This document shows positions 1 through 8,561 of a stretch of 64,000 bases of DNA, piece by piece (position 1 is the stretch's first letter; each line of letters opens with the position of its first letter). A program made the translations under genes and the position numbers. The notes beneath the pieces are model-generated. The model worked only from the letters and a program-made list of their open reading frames with translations. It made no database searches and was not told the origin of the DNA. The DNA comes from Ignavibacteria bacterium (GTDB lineage: Bacteria > Bacteroidota > Ignavibacteria > Tepidaquicellales > Tepidaquicellaceae), in the NCBI GenBank assembly GCA_019187405.1, contig JABAQZ010000013.1, positions 1 to 64,000 of the forward strand. Reading direction: 5' to 3'.

Positions 1-20
1 TATGGGTTAATAAAGAACTA

Positions 21-57
21 AAATTTACTTGATCCATAGGTAAATTTTTTTCTTTTT
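21..57 (+). terminator. Rho-independent terminator of a gene left of the window
   Basis: AAATTTAC (21-28) pairs perfectly with GTAAATTT (40-47) and is followed by a T tract to position 57 broken by one C. The stem is AT-rich, so strength is uncertain. It would end a plus-strand transcript whose gene lies before position 20. Confidence 0.55.
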
Positions 58-145
58 AAAAAATCATAATATAAACCATTCAATATCTCAAAACGAAAAC
101 ATCTCGAAGAGTTTTGAGACACTCTCGAAAGGAGGGGATTCAAGG

Positions 146-211
146 ATGTTCGATTACAACTTAATCAACATTTTATTAATAATCCATAAATTTTTTCTTT
201 CCAACGGTTGA
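146..211 (+). CDS. Possible 21-residue micropeptide or leader peptide
   Basis: An ATG at 146 opens a 21-codon frame that stops with TGA at 209-211. The AAGGAGG at 129-135 sits about 10 bases upstream, which is unusual here because most genes in the window lack a Shine-Dalgarno. The peptide is hydrophobic in its middle and resembles a short membrane stretch. A terminator follows 19 bases later. No family was recognised. It could equally be a chance frame inside a non-coding RNA. Confidence 0.25.
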   Translation: MFDYNLINILLIIHKFFLSNG

Positions 212-229
212 CCTTCTTGGTTAAAAATC

Positions 230-260
230 AGGGTGAACGATTTTTCGGACACCCTTTTTT
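230..260 (+). terminator. Rho-independent terminator
   Basis: AGGGTG (230-235) pairs with CACCCT (250-255), with a further CGA/TCG pairing inside the loop, and a six-T run follows at 255-260. It would end the short transcript proposed for 61-260. Confidence 0.75.
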
Positions 261-378
261 ATTGTACAATCCGGAGTATATAAATACTGAATTTATTTAT
301 AAACCACTCTTCTGCATTATGAAAAAATATAATCATATCTTTAAAAATTATTCTTGACTATTTTTATAAAAATTCAAA

Positions 379-765
379 TTGTATCACAGCAAGCATTTTA
401 CCGTTGACGAAGCAAATTCACTGCTTCCTTCTGTCGCTGATAAATTAAAGAAAATAATAAATTTGAAAAAAAGTCTTGACATGCAAAAATATGATATTTA
501 TAAGCATTCATTTTTCGGAGGTATTACTCAAAACGGATCCGGTGTATATCCGAAAGAGTTTACAGAACTTATTAAGATCATAAAGGAAATTACAGAGCTT
601 GGAATTCTTATCAAGAGTATCGAAAACGGTTTGATTGATTTTCCGCATGTCAGAGATAACGGTGAAGAGGTATATCTGTGTTACTTAAGCGGAGAGGAAA
701 AGATAAAATTCTGGCATTCTCTTAATGACGGCTTTGCAGGCAGAAGATCTATAGACGAATTATAA
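379..765 (+). CDS. DUF2203 family protein
   Basis: A small cytoplasmic protein of 128 residues with no signal peptide. The opening FTVDEANSLLP and the later string GLIDFPHVRDNGEEVYLC, followed by GE...FWH and GFAGR, match the family signature of DUF2203 as I know it. The biochemical role of the family is not established. The start is TTG at 379; the ATG codons downstream would cut off the conserved FTVDEAN segment. The proline dehydrogenase gene follows after 36 bases on the same strand, so the two may be co-transcribed. Confidence 0.8.
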   Translation: MYHSKHFTVDEANSLLPSVADKLKKIINLKKSLDMQKYDIYKHSFFGGITQNGSGVYPKEFTELIKIIKEITELGILIKSIENGLIDFPHVRDNGEEVYLCYLSGEEKIKFWHSLNDGFAGRRSIDEL

Positions 766-801
766 AAACGGTTAACTGCTTTAACTTTTAAATTAAACAT
801 T

Positions 802-1725
802 ATGAATGTACTAAATAAAATTCTGGTTCCGTCCATTCAAATACTTCCCCGAAATGTTGTTAGAATTTTTGCAAATAAATATATAGCCGGAGATAAACTT
901 TCCGATGCCGTAGAAACAGTAAAGAAGCTAAACGAAAAAAGATTATTTGCAACGATTGATGTTTTGGGTGAAAGCATTTCCGATAAAAATGAAGCCGTAA
1001 AATCAAAAGACGAAAACCTTGAAGTATTGGATGCCATAAGAAAAAATGATCTCGACTGTAATTTGTCAATAAAATTAACCATGCTCGGACTGAATATTAA
1101 TTACGAATTATGCCTGGAGCTTGTAAATGAAATTGCTGAAAAAGCAAAACAGAAATCGGTTTTCGTTAGGATTGACATGGAGGATTCTTCGGTAACTGAA
1201 AACACAATTAAAATTTTCGAAGATGTTAGAAAAAAATACGATAATACCGGGATAGTAATTCAGGCATATCTGAGAAGAAGCGAAAAAGACATCTTACGCT
1301 TGACGGAAATCGGAGCCAATTTCAGAATCTGTAAGGGAATTTACGTTGAACCGGAAAGCATTGCTTTTAAAGATGCCGGAGAAATAAGACAAAACTTCAT
1401 GAAAATCTTAAGACTCGCTCTGGAAAAAAAATCATATTGCGGCATTGCTACGCATGATGAATTTCTGATTAGAGAATCCATAAAACTTACCAAGGAATTA
1501 GGACTGAAGAGCAGCGATTATGAATTTCAAATGCTGCTTGGAGTCAGGGAAAAACTCCGCGAAGGCGCAGTAGATAAAGGACACAAGATGAGAGTATATG
1601 TTCCTTTTGGACAAAGGTGGTATGAATACTCAATCCGAAGATTTAAAGAAAATCCCAATATCGCCGGTCAGGTGCTAAAAAGCATTTTTACTTCAGACAA
1701 TAAAAATTCTGATGCAATGGAATAA
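802..1725 (+). CDS. Proline dehydrogenase (monofunctional, FAD-dependent)
   Basis: Oxidises L-proline to pyrroline-5-carboxylate with FAD, the first step of proline catabolism; family members sit at the inner face of the membrane and pass electrons to quinone. The 307-residue length fits the single-domain bacterial enzymes rather than bifunctional PutA. Motifs in order are SIKLT (89-93), RIDMED (123-128), IQAYLRR (153-159), RICKGIY (175-181), ATHD (216-219), EFQMLLGVR (241-249) and the substrate-carboxylate motif YxxRRxxENP near 276-285. No pyrroline-5-carboxylate dehydrogenase gene lies nearby. The gene converges with thyX, leaving 14 bases between the stops. Confidence 0.93.
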   Translation: MNVLNKILVPSIQILPRNVVRIFANKYIAGDKLSDAVETVKKLNEKRLFATIDVLGESISDKNEAVKSKDENLEVLDAIRKNDLDCNLSIKLTMLGLNINYELCLELVNEIAEKAKQKSVFVRIDMEDSSVTENTIKIFEDVRKKYDNTGIVIQAYLRRSEKDILRLTEIGANFRICKGIYVEPESIAFKDAGEIRQNFMKILRLALEKKSYCGIATHDEFLIRESIKLTKELGLKSSDYEFQMLLGVREKLREGAVDKGHKMRVYVPFGQRWYEYSIRRFKENPNIAGQVLKSIFTSDNKNSDAME

Positions 1726-1739
1726 TTAGTTTTTTATAA

Positions 1740-2429
1740 TCAGGTTTTAACTTCAAACCAAATGCCTGTTGTCTCGGGATAAATCTCAAGCATTATTTCT
1801 TTTATGGCAACTGCATATTGTCTTATCTCCCATTGAGCAGTATCTTCATCTCTCAGATCAATAAAATTCATAATTGCCTGAAAAGATGCCGTCCAGTAAA
1901 CTTCAGTATACTGGTTTAATGGCAGTATCATCCTTGCCTGTTCTTTTGCAACGCCAAGATCGAGAAGTTCTTTATAAGCATTAAGAAAGTTTTCCATAGC
2001 ATGATTAAAAATCTCACCTGCTTTTTTCTGATCAGCAATGCTACCTTCGGAAGCCTGCTTATTATCGAGGGACTGCTTTCTCCAATTTTCGGGAACATAA
2101 AAATCACTGACAGGGACATATCTCCCGCTGATTTCATTCCAAGCATGATCTTTTACTGCAGAGTTTGATGTTGTTTCGATTCCGACAACATGCTTATACC
2201 ATTGTCTCATCACAAACTCCGGCGCTTTGATATGAAACTGCACCATCAGGTGTCTGAACGGAGACCAATGTTTATTTTTTGCAAGAAACTTTATGAGTTT
2301 CCTATCATTGTCATCAAACTTTTCCTTTCTTTTGCCAAAAGAAACTCTGGCGGAATTTGCCACTGTGAGATCGGTTCCCATTTTATCTACTACTTCAATG
2401 AAACCTTTGTCAAGTATTTTCTTAATCAA
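1740..2429 (-). CDS. thyX: FAD-dependent thymidylate synthase ThyX (divergent motif)
   Basis: Converts dUMP to dTMP using methylene-tetrahydrofolate, FAD and NADPH. The 229-residue length fits ThyX. The arginine-anchored part reads RQWYKH at 75-80, and AWNEISGRY closes the motif at 96-104. In the classic ThyX motif (RHRxxSxNxxSxRY) about six residues separate the His from the Asn; here there are about eighteen, and the first Arg is Lys. The start is TTG (2427-2429), with no nearby ATG. ThyX replaces ThyA in many bacteria, and no thyA is seen in the window. The ending SGRYVP and the later RMILPLNQYTE support the call despite the altered motif. Confidence 0.9.
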   Translation of the reverse strand: MIKKILDKGFIEVVDKMGTDLTVANSARVSFGKRKEKFDDNDRKLIKFLAKNKHWSPFRHLMVQFHIKAPEFVMRQWYKHVVGIETTSNSAVKDHAWNEISGRYVPVSDFYVPENWRKQSLDNKQASEGSIADQKKAGEIFNHAMENFLNAYKELLDLGVAKEQARMILPLNQYTEVYWTASFQAIMNFIDLRDEDTAQWEIRQYAVAIKEIMLEIYPETTGIWFEVKT

Positions 2430-2610
2430 TTTATTAGTATATAATTATTGAGAAATGTGTGTAAATATAATCAATTAAAACTGAAGATTGGATTTTCAAA
2501 AAGATGCATATAAATTCCGCACGTTCGACAAAAGTTCGGATTTATTTAAAAAGCATATTTCAATTTTTATTTATTGTGATAATTTATAATTTAAGCCATT
2601 CAAATTTAAT

Positions 2611-3549
2611 TTGTATCAATCCAAAGGTTATTTTGCGGGAATAGATTCAGGCGGAACCAAGTGCGAAGTTATAATTTGTAACGAAAAAAGAAATCTTATT
2701 TTCGGCAAAGCATATAAAGGAGTACATTATTCAATAACCGGAGCTGAAAATTATTCCAAAATTGTTTCCGGTATGCTCAAAACATCATGCAGAAAAACAG
2801 GTTTGAGCATATCTGCTTTAGACGGAATTTGTTTCGGTATAGCTGGCGCAAGAGAGAGAAAAGACAGGTTAGCTCTGAAGCGGTTGCTAAAAAAATATAC
2901 CGGAATTACGAATGTTCTTGTTACTACCGATGCAATGACAGCTCTTTACGGAGCGTTTGAAGGAGAGGAAGGAATAATACTGATAAGCGGTACAGGTTCA
3001 GTCTTATACGGTTATACAAATACAGGCAAGTTTCGGGGAATAAAAAGAGTCGGAGGATGGGGAAGAATATTAGGAGATGAAGGAAGCGGCTACTGGATTG
3101 GCAGAAAAGCGCTTAACCTAATTTCAAAAGAATTTGACAAATTGAATTCCGAAAGTCTTCTTTCAAAGGAAATTAATAAAAGGTTTAACATTAATCCTTT
3201 TAATGTAAACGAAAAAATATTCAGAAAAAATTTTGAGATTCAGAAATTAGCTCCGGTAGTGATAGAATGCGCTGAATTAAATTGTACTTTAAGTAATGAA
3301 ATTATCAGAGAGGCAGTTGACGGACTTATGTATCACATCAATACATATCTTAATTTTACAAAGAGGAAAACTCCAATGCAAATAGCCTTTATCGGCAGTA
3401 TAATAGAAAACGAAAACCTGCTGTCGTCTAAACTTAAAAAGGAAATTTCGAAGATAAAAATCCTGAATGTCGTAAAGAAAAAACATTCACCGGCTTTAGG
3501 TGCTGCATTGATAGCAATGGATAATCCCGATTACTTATCAAAATTATAA
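2611..3549 (+). CDS. BadF/BadG/BcrA/BcrD-type ATPase, probable N-acetylglucosamine kinase
   Basis: An ASKHA-fold sugar kinase of 312 residues. GIDSGGTKCE (10-19) is the phosphate-1 loop; ISGTGS is the phosphate-2 loop; GGWGRILGDEGSGYWIG is the typical lid region of NAGK-like members; and GAALIA near the end closes the adenosine site. The likely reaction is ATP-dependent phosphorylation of an amino sugar from cell-wall or chitin recycling, inferred from family resemblance. The start is TTG at 2611. The stop is separated from the guaA TTG start by one base, so the two are almost certainly co-transcribed. Confidence 0.85.
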   Translation: MYQSKGYFAGIDSGGTKCEVIICNEKRNLIFGKAYKGVHYSITGAENYSKIVSGMLKTSCRKTGLSISALDGICFGIAGARERKDRLALKRLLKKYTGITNVLVTTDAMTALYGAFEGEEGIILISGTGSVLYGYTNTGKFRGIKRVGGWGRILGDEGSGYWIGRKALNLISKEFDKLNSESLLSKEINKRFNINPFNVNEKIFRKNFEIQKLAPVVIECAELNCTLSNEIIREAVDGLMYHINTYLNFTKRKTPMQIAFIGSIIENENLLSSKLKKEISKIKILNVVKKKHSPALGAALIAMDNPDYLSKL

Positions 3550-3550
3550 T

Positions 3551-5119
3551 TTGAAAAAAACCGATTTAATATTAATACTTGATTTCGGCTCACAATATAC
3601 ACAGCTTATTGCCCGAAGAACAAGAGAATTAAAAGTTTATTCCGAAATTCATCCTTATAATCTGAAACTAAAATCTTACATTAAGGAAAAATCCGGACTT
3701 TATAACGTCAAAGCCGTAATATTATCGGGCGGTCCTTCAAGCGTCGTTTCAAAAGATTCTCCAAAAATAAGCAAAGCAGATTTAGATTTTCTTATTAAGA
3801 GTAAAATACCTGTACTTGGAATCTGTTACGGTATGCAGCTGCTATGTCATTTATTAAAAGGAAAGCTTCATTCATCTGAACAAAGACAATACGGTCACAC
3901 AAAAATTTATGTTTTCGGTGATTCATTATTATTTGCCGGAATAAGCAGTCAGATCAACGTATGGATGAGTCACGGCGATTCTATTGACAGCGTCCCGGAA
4001 AAATTTAAACCAACATCCAAAAGCATTAACAGCGTCATTTGCAGTATGGAGTCGGAAAAGCAAAAACTGTACGGGCTTCAGTTTCATCCCGAAGTACATC
4101 ATACTGAGTCAGGCAGAAGCATTCTGTATAATTTTCTTTTCAAGATTTGCAATGTAAGAAATTTATTTGAACCGGAATCCTTTATCGAAGCAAAAACGGA
4201 AGAAATAAAAAACACCGTAAAGAAAAACAAGGTATTGCTGGCTCTCAGCGGTGGAGTGGATTCTTCTGTAGCTGCAATACTTGTGCATAACGCCATAGGC
4301 GATAATCTTATTTGCATTCACATTGACAACGGACTAATGCGAAAAGACGAAAGCAGGAAAGTGCTGGAGCTTTTTAAAACGCATTTCAGGCTTAATCTGA
4401 ATTTTGTAAACGCTTCGGAAATTTTTCTCGGCAAGCTCAAAGGAGTTACGGATCCGGAAAAGAAAAGAAAAATAATCGGAAAAACATTCATTGAGGTTTT
4501 TGAAAAGGAAGCTAAAAAGATTAAGGATGTGAAATACCTTGTTCAGGGAACGCTTTATCCTGACGTAATCGAATCAGTTTCATTTAAAGGACCTTCATCT
4601 ACGATTAAATCTCATCACAATGTAGGCGGACTCCCTGATAAAATGAAACTGAAACTCATTGAACCATTACGTGAACTTTTTAAGGATGAAGTAAGAGACA
4701 TTGGTCTTAAGCTTGGAATTCCCAGGAATTTTATCTTCAGGCATCCATTTCCCGGGCCTGGTCTTGCGATCAGAATCATGAGCGATATTTCAAGAGACAA
4801 ACTTACATTGCTGAAAGAAGTGGATGATATTTACATTACTGAGCTTAAAAAATTTAATTTGTATGATAAAATCTGGCAGGCTTTTGCAGTACTGCTGCCT
4901 GTTCAGACAGTTGGAGTAATGGGAGATGAACGCAGTTATGAAAATGTCATCGCGCTTAGAGCTGTAAGATCTACCGACGGAATGACGGCGGATTTTTTTC
5001 ATTTTGAAAAAGAATTTTTAACCCACATTTCTAATAAAATTATTAATTCGGTAAAAGGCGTAAATCGGGTTGTGTATGATATCAGTTCAAAACCGCCGGC
5101 TACCATTGAATGGGAATGA
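3551..5119 (+). CDS. guaA: GMP synthase (glutamine-hydrolysing)
   Basis: Converts XMP to GMP with glutamine and ATP, the last step of guanine nucleotide synthesis. The 522-residue protein has the full domain set. The class I glutamine amidotransferase domain carries nucleophile Cys92 in GICYGMQ and His179/Glu181 in the HPEV motif. The ATP pyrophosphatase carries SGGVDS at 233-238. The C-terminal dimerisation domain has HPFPGPGLA and ends in KPPATIEWE. The start is TTG, one base after the preceding stop. The stop overlaps the next gene's ATG in an ATGA, which ties a housekeeping enzyme to an envelope gene. Confidence 0.97.
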   Translation: MKKTDLILILDFGSQYTQLIARRTRELKVYSEIHPYNLKLKSYIKEKSGLYNVKAVILSGGPSSVVSKDSPKISKADLDFLIKSKIPVLGICYGMQLLCHLLKGKLHSSEQRQYGHTKIYVFGDSLLFAGISSQINVWMSHGDSIDSVPEKFKPTSKSINSVICSMESEKQKLYGLQFHPEVHHTESGRSILYNFLFKICNVRNLFEPESFIEAKTEEIKNTVKKNKVLLALSGGVDSSVAAILVHNAIGDNLICIHIDNGLMRKDESRKVLELFKTHFRLNLNFVNASEIFLGKLKGVTDPEKKRKIIGKTFIEVFEKEAKKIKDVKYLVQGTLYPDVIESVSFKGPSSTIKSHHNVGGLPDKMKLKLIEPLRELFKDEVRDIGLKLGIPRNFIFRHPFPGPGLAIRIMSDISRDKLTLLKEVDDIYITELKKFNLYDKIWQAFAVLLPVQTVGVMGDERSYENVIALRAVRSTDGMTADFFHFEKEFLTHISNKIINSVKGVNRVVYDISSKPPATIEWE

Positions 5120-6438
5120 AAACAATTATACTATTAATATTATTCCTTATAGCAGCATCAGGAATTGAGTCAGCGAGAGCTCAAAATAAAATAGGAGTAT
5201 TGCTCCCTTTGATGAAAAACTCTCCGGAAAATGAAGACAGAAAAACAGGTGAACTTATTTTAAAAGGAATTAAAGATGAAATTACAGATTATAAGAGCAG
5301 TGGTTTAAGTAATCAGAATATCGAACTTATAATAGAAGATACAAAGAGAGACAACAATGTAACTCTTGAATTGATAAACAAGCTGGGAAGCGATAAAGAT
5401 GTTATTGCAATATTCGGACCAATATACAGCTCTGAATTAGTTAACAATACCGGCGCTGCCGAATTTCACAAGATTCCCATAATTACTCCTACTGCAACAT
5501 CAAACGAACTTGCAAAAAATAATCCTTATGTATTCCAGTTAAACCCGGTATATGATACAAGAGGAAGATTGATTGCAAAATATTCCATAAAGGAATTAGG
5601 AATGACAAATTTTATCGTCTTATCAGAATCTTCTTACGGAAAACTATATGCCGATAGTTTTATTGATGAAGTAAGCAATAACAAAGGAAGCATTAAAGGA
5701 CAGGAATATTATAACAAGGAAAATCCGGACTTTGGAACACATATAGAGAACTTAAAAGCCCAGATACTTGCCGAAGATGAATTCATCGATTTCGGAAATA
5801 TAGATAAAGCAGGACTTGATAAAATCAGAAAAAGACAAGCTGCATTTTATAATATTGATTCTCTTGTTCAGCATAGCATAGCTGTCAGCATATACAAGCT
5901 GTTCGGCAAAAACGGCAAAACGGTTGTTGATTCATTAAAGCTGAATGCATTGAAGATTACTGACAAAGCAAAAAAAATTATACCGGGAAAAGTAGATGCG
6001 ATATATATGCCAATTTCGGGATCAGATGAAATTGCAAGTTTGCTTACGGAAATTGAATTATCCGGATTGATATTGACATTATTGGGAACGAGTGACTGGA
6101 ATAACGAAAAAGCGCTTGATGAGAACAAAGCAAAGTTTAAATCACTTTATATAGAATCGGATTTTTATCTTTCGGATTTGAGTAATGAATATTTAAGTGA
6201 AATAAATGAAGAAGATTATAAAAATTTTTATTTCGGATATGATGGAATGAAAACGATACTTGATTTAATATCAAAAGGAATGAATACCCGGGAAAAACTG
6301 AATGAATCTCTTGAAACTTTAAGCAATTACAAAACTAATCACAATCTTATATCGATCAAAAACAGATCAAATGCAAGTTTAAATATATTAAAATTTACTG
6401 ACAGCGGTTTGGTAAAAATTACCGATTATGTTTATTGA
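5116..6438 (+). CDS. Periplasmic-binding-fold protein (LivK / penicillin-binding-protein-activator-like)
   Basis: About 440 residues with a signal peptide ending near ARAQ. The mature part starts KIGVLLPL, then gives AIFGPIYSSE, PIITPTATSNEL and YVFQLNP, which is the Peripla_BP_6 (type 1 periplasmic binding) fold. The same fold serves in branched-chain amino-acid receptors and in LppC/LpoA-type activators. There is no ABC permease or ATPase gene nearby, so an envelope role rather than transport is the better guess. A frame-compatible ATG lies at 5110, but the ATG at 5116 overlaps the guaA stop as ATGA and gives a cleaner signal peptide, so 5116 is preferred. Confidence 0.75.
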   Translation: MKTIILLILFLIAASGIESARAQNKIGVLLPLMKNSPENEDRKTGELILKGIKDEITDYKSSGLSNQNIELIIEDTKRDNNVTLELINKLGSDKDVIAIFGPIYSSELVNNTGAAEFHKIPIITPTATSNELAKNNPYVFQLNPVYDTRGRLIAKYSIKELGMTNFIVLSESSYGKLYADSFIDEVSNNKGSIKGQEYYNKENPDFGTHIENLKAQILAEDEFIDFGNIDKAGLDKIRKRQAAFYNIDSLVQHSIAVSIYKLFGKNGKTVVDSLKLNALKITDKAKKIIPGKVDAIYMPISGSDEIASLLTEIELSGLILTLLGTSDWNNEKALDENKAKFKSLYIESDFYLSDLSNEYLSEINEEDYKNFYFGYDGMKTILDLISKGMNTREKLNESLETLSNYKTNHNLISIKNRSNASLNILKFTDSGLVKITDYVY

Positions 6439-6470
6439 ATTCAGATTTCTGCAAAAAGCCATACTTTACT

Positions 6471-6500
6471 TTGCTTTTACATAGTTTTTTATTTATTTTG
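6471..6500 (+). promoter_or_regulatory. Possible Bacteroidota-type promoter
   Basis: TTG at 6471-6473, a 20-base spacer, then TATTTTG at 6494-6500, close to the TAnnTTTG consensus but one T short. It would start transcription about 30 bases before the next gene, the same leader length as other candidate promoters in the window. Confidence 0.4.
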
Positions 6501-6537
6501 TATACACAAAATTTTAAAAAAGTAAATTGCAAAATCT

Positions 6538-7548
6538 ATGAATGAGATCAGCGGCGGCGTTTCTCAAAACGCTGCAGAATCTAAAAATGGATTTGAGGAA
6601 AATTACGAATCCATCCAAAAACATAATGTTGAATTATCCAACATTAAATCCGAAATTATAAAGAAAAGCATAGCCAAAATTAATTCGGAAAGTTTTCAGG
6701 CATTATTTAAGTCGGCATTGCCCTCATTCCTGCTTTTGATATTATCATTTTTCATAGGTGTTTCGGATATTCCGGTTTTCGGAAATATTTTCAATTCAAT
6801 CGCAAAATTTATCAGTCCAGACCAGCCGCTTGCCAGTACAGATATACATCCCGTAGATTTGTGGTGGTTTCCTTTTCTTACATATTTAATATTCATTGTT
6901 TGCGCAATCAGGGCAAATGCTTCAATTAAAAGGGAAATTCAGTTAAACGGCGCATCGGAAGCTTCGATAACAAGAATCATTGACAGATACAGCGGCATTG
7001 TTGACGGCATAGGAACTGCGCTGCCGTTACTTGGCGCGGCAATTCTTCTCATATCAATAGAAAAAGGTCCGGCAATATTTTTAGGCTTTGCAGTTCCGTT
7101 TGAAATAAAATCAATTATCATACTTGCAATTGCAAAACTTTTTGATTCTGTATTTGATGCATTAGCGTTGAGATATCAGGAAGTTCAGGAAGAAATCAAG
7201 AATGCCGAAAAAGTTTATTATTATCAAAAGCAAGCTGCTTTACAGAAAGGTATAATTGAAAAAATCATCCCTCAGTCGGGATTTCCTTCAGGTCCCATTG
7301 AAATAAGAACATCGATCACCGAAGATCAGCTGAGAAGAATGCATGATACCATGATTTCCTCAGAAAAACTCGGTATCAGCATCAAAAACTTAATTACGGA
7401 AATTAATAATTTGAGATTACCGGATGAAAGAATATTAAGAGAGCTGGAGCAAACTTCAAAGATTATCAGCGAGACCGTGAGCAGTCTTAAAGACAGTAAT
7501 GTATTAAGGAGTCTCGATAATCTTGCATATTTATCCGGTAAGAGGTAA
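6538..7548 (+). CDS. Inner-membrane protein, possible MotA/TolQ/ExbB/GldL-like channel subunit
   Basis: A 336-residue protein without a signal peptide. Four hydrophobic segments can be drawn near 61-80, 107-126, 153-173 and 179-205, followed by a helical, probably cytoplasmic tail. The third and fourth segments (GIGTALPLLGAAILL, then ILAIAKLFDSVFDALAL) recall the paired helices of MotA/TolQ/ExbB proton channels. Acidic residues D156, E189, D203 and D207 lie in or beside them. The resemblance is weak and is an inference from pattern only. The next gene encodes a single-span protein with a periplasmic body, the usual partner of such channels. No Shine-Dalgarno is visible before the ATG. Confidence 0.55.
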   Translation: MNEISGGVSQNAAESKNGFEENYESIQKHNVELSNIKSEIIKKSIAKINSESFQALFKSALPSFLLLILSFFIGVSDIPVFGNIFNSIAKFISPDQPLASTDIHPVDLWWFPFLTYLIFIVCAIRANASIKREIQLNGASEASITRIIDRYSGIVDGIGTALPLLGAAILLISIEKGPAIFLGFAVPFEIKSIIILAIAKLFDSVFDALALRYQEVQEEIKNAEKVYYYQKQAALQKGIIEKIIPQSGFPSGPIEIRTSITEDQLRRMHDTMISSEKLGISIKNLITEINNLRLPDERILRELEQTSKIISETVSSLKDSNVLRSLDNLAYLSGKR

Positions 7549-7573
7549 TTAAAAATTTTCATTATTAAAAACC

Positions 7574-8536
7574 ATGATAACAAGAAAAAACAGGGATGTA
7601 AAATTCATCATATATCAGAGTCTTTATATATTTGTTATTTCAGTGCTTGCATTAAAAGGAGCAAATCTTGATTTGACGGAAGTTGTATCAAAAAAAGACG
7701 TAGTAGAAAAGGAATATACAGACTCTCTGAAAATAATGATTGATTCGCTTCTTGCAAAAGGAATAGTGCCGGAAATAAAATTTGATACATCGCAACGATA
7801 TTCGAATCCGGAAGAGCTTAAGAGAAAATTACAGGAAGCTCAGCTTGAACTTACGACATTAAAATTAAGCAACCCTTCTTTAACCGTAGTTACAACGACC
7901 CCAAACGTTCAAATGCAGCAGCAGGAAATTGAAAAGAAACCTGAGGAAAAGGAAAAATTTACCGAAGAGGAGGAAAAGCCGAAGCAGGATCTGGATTTCA
8001 GAATTGCTCAGTCTTTTACGCAGTATACTTCCAATTCGGTTTCTAATCCGGGAAGCATGCCTATTGAAATTTACGGAAGCGACGGCTCGATGATTGCATC
8101 GGTTCCTGCCGGCGGATCGAGATCTTTCACTTTAGGCGGACAGACTTCATTAACATTTAAAAGAGGCGGAGTTTCCAAGACAGTTTCTACAAAGGAAAAT
8201 TCGAAACCAAAGATTTCAATGCAGAGATTAGCGCCTTCGGGAGAAGATGTTTCGGTCAGGACACTGCAAAAGACCGTCGGGTACAGAGTTACTATATCGG
8301 ATGATTTTCCGGGACAGCTTGACATAAAGTTTTCCGGACCGGTAACTGCTAAGCAGGCTGGAAATCTCGTGTATGATGTCACATTAAATTTATTTGGATC
8401 ACAAGCGGCTTTTGACAATTATACAAGCAACAGAGAATCTCCGTATTCTGTATCATTTCAGGTAACCGTAAAAGATCAGATTGCCACACAACAGTCCGTT
8501 TCCCAATCGGGCGTTTTTCAATTCGGAGAGTGGTAA
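7574..8536 (+). CDS. Single-span periplasmic protein with a GldM-like N terminus
   Basis: A 320-residue protein with one membrane segment near 10-29 and no cleavage site. The segment runs YQSLYIFVISVLALKG and is followed by NLDLTEVV, which resembles the start of GldM/PorM (a tyrosine-rich helix ending in LAL before a serine/acidic stretch). A coiled-coil stretch covers about 40-100, a charged, Glu/Lys-rich linker 115-140, and beta-rich Ig-like sequence 150-320. True GldM is longer (about 500 residues). With the upstream membrane protein it could form an energised pair of the ExbB/ExbD, MotA/MotB or GldL/GldM kind; this is inference. Confidence 0.5.
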   Translation: MITRKNRDVKFIIYQSLYIFVISVLALKGANLDLTEVVSKKDVVEKEYTDSLKIMIDSLLAKGIVPEIKFDTSQRYSNPEELKRKLQEAQLELTTLKLSNPSLTVVTTTPNVQMQQQEIEKKPEEKEKFTEEEEKPKQDLDFRIAQSFTQYTSNSVSNPGSMPIEIYGSDGSMIASVPAGGSRSFTLGGQTSLTFKRGGVSKTVSTKENSKPKISMQRLAPSGEDVSVRTLQKTVGYRVTISDDFPGQLDIKFSGPVTAKQAGNLVYDVTLNLFGSQAAFDNYTSNRESPYSVSFQVTVKDQIATQQSVSQSGVFQFGEW

Positions 8537-8561
8537 AAATTTATAAACTAAAATTTCTTAT

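Larger units (their letters stand above)
61..378 (+). other. Gene-poor region with two competing hairpins and a terminator; possible small leader RNA
   Basis: Two mutually exclusive hairpins can be drawn. In the first, TCTCAAAAC (86-94) pairs with GTTTTGAGA (111-119), 9 of 9 bases. In the second, 104-112 pairs with 121-128 (8 pairs, one bulged A at 107). They share 109-119, so only one can form at a time. Directly downstream come a strong Shine-Dalgarno (AAGGAGG, 129-135), a 21-codon frame and a terminator at 230-260. This could be a small regulatory RNA, an attenuator or a micropeptide transcript. From 261 to 378 only AT-rich sequence leading into the next gene was seen. Confidence 0.4.

Noticed and set aside
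8071-8418. Antisense frame of 115 codons in the GldM-like gene
   Set aside because: It is opposite a gene with a clear domain layout and has no start signal of its own.
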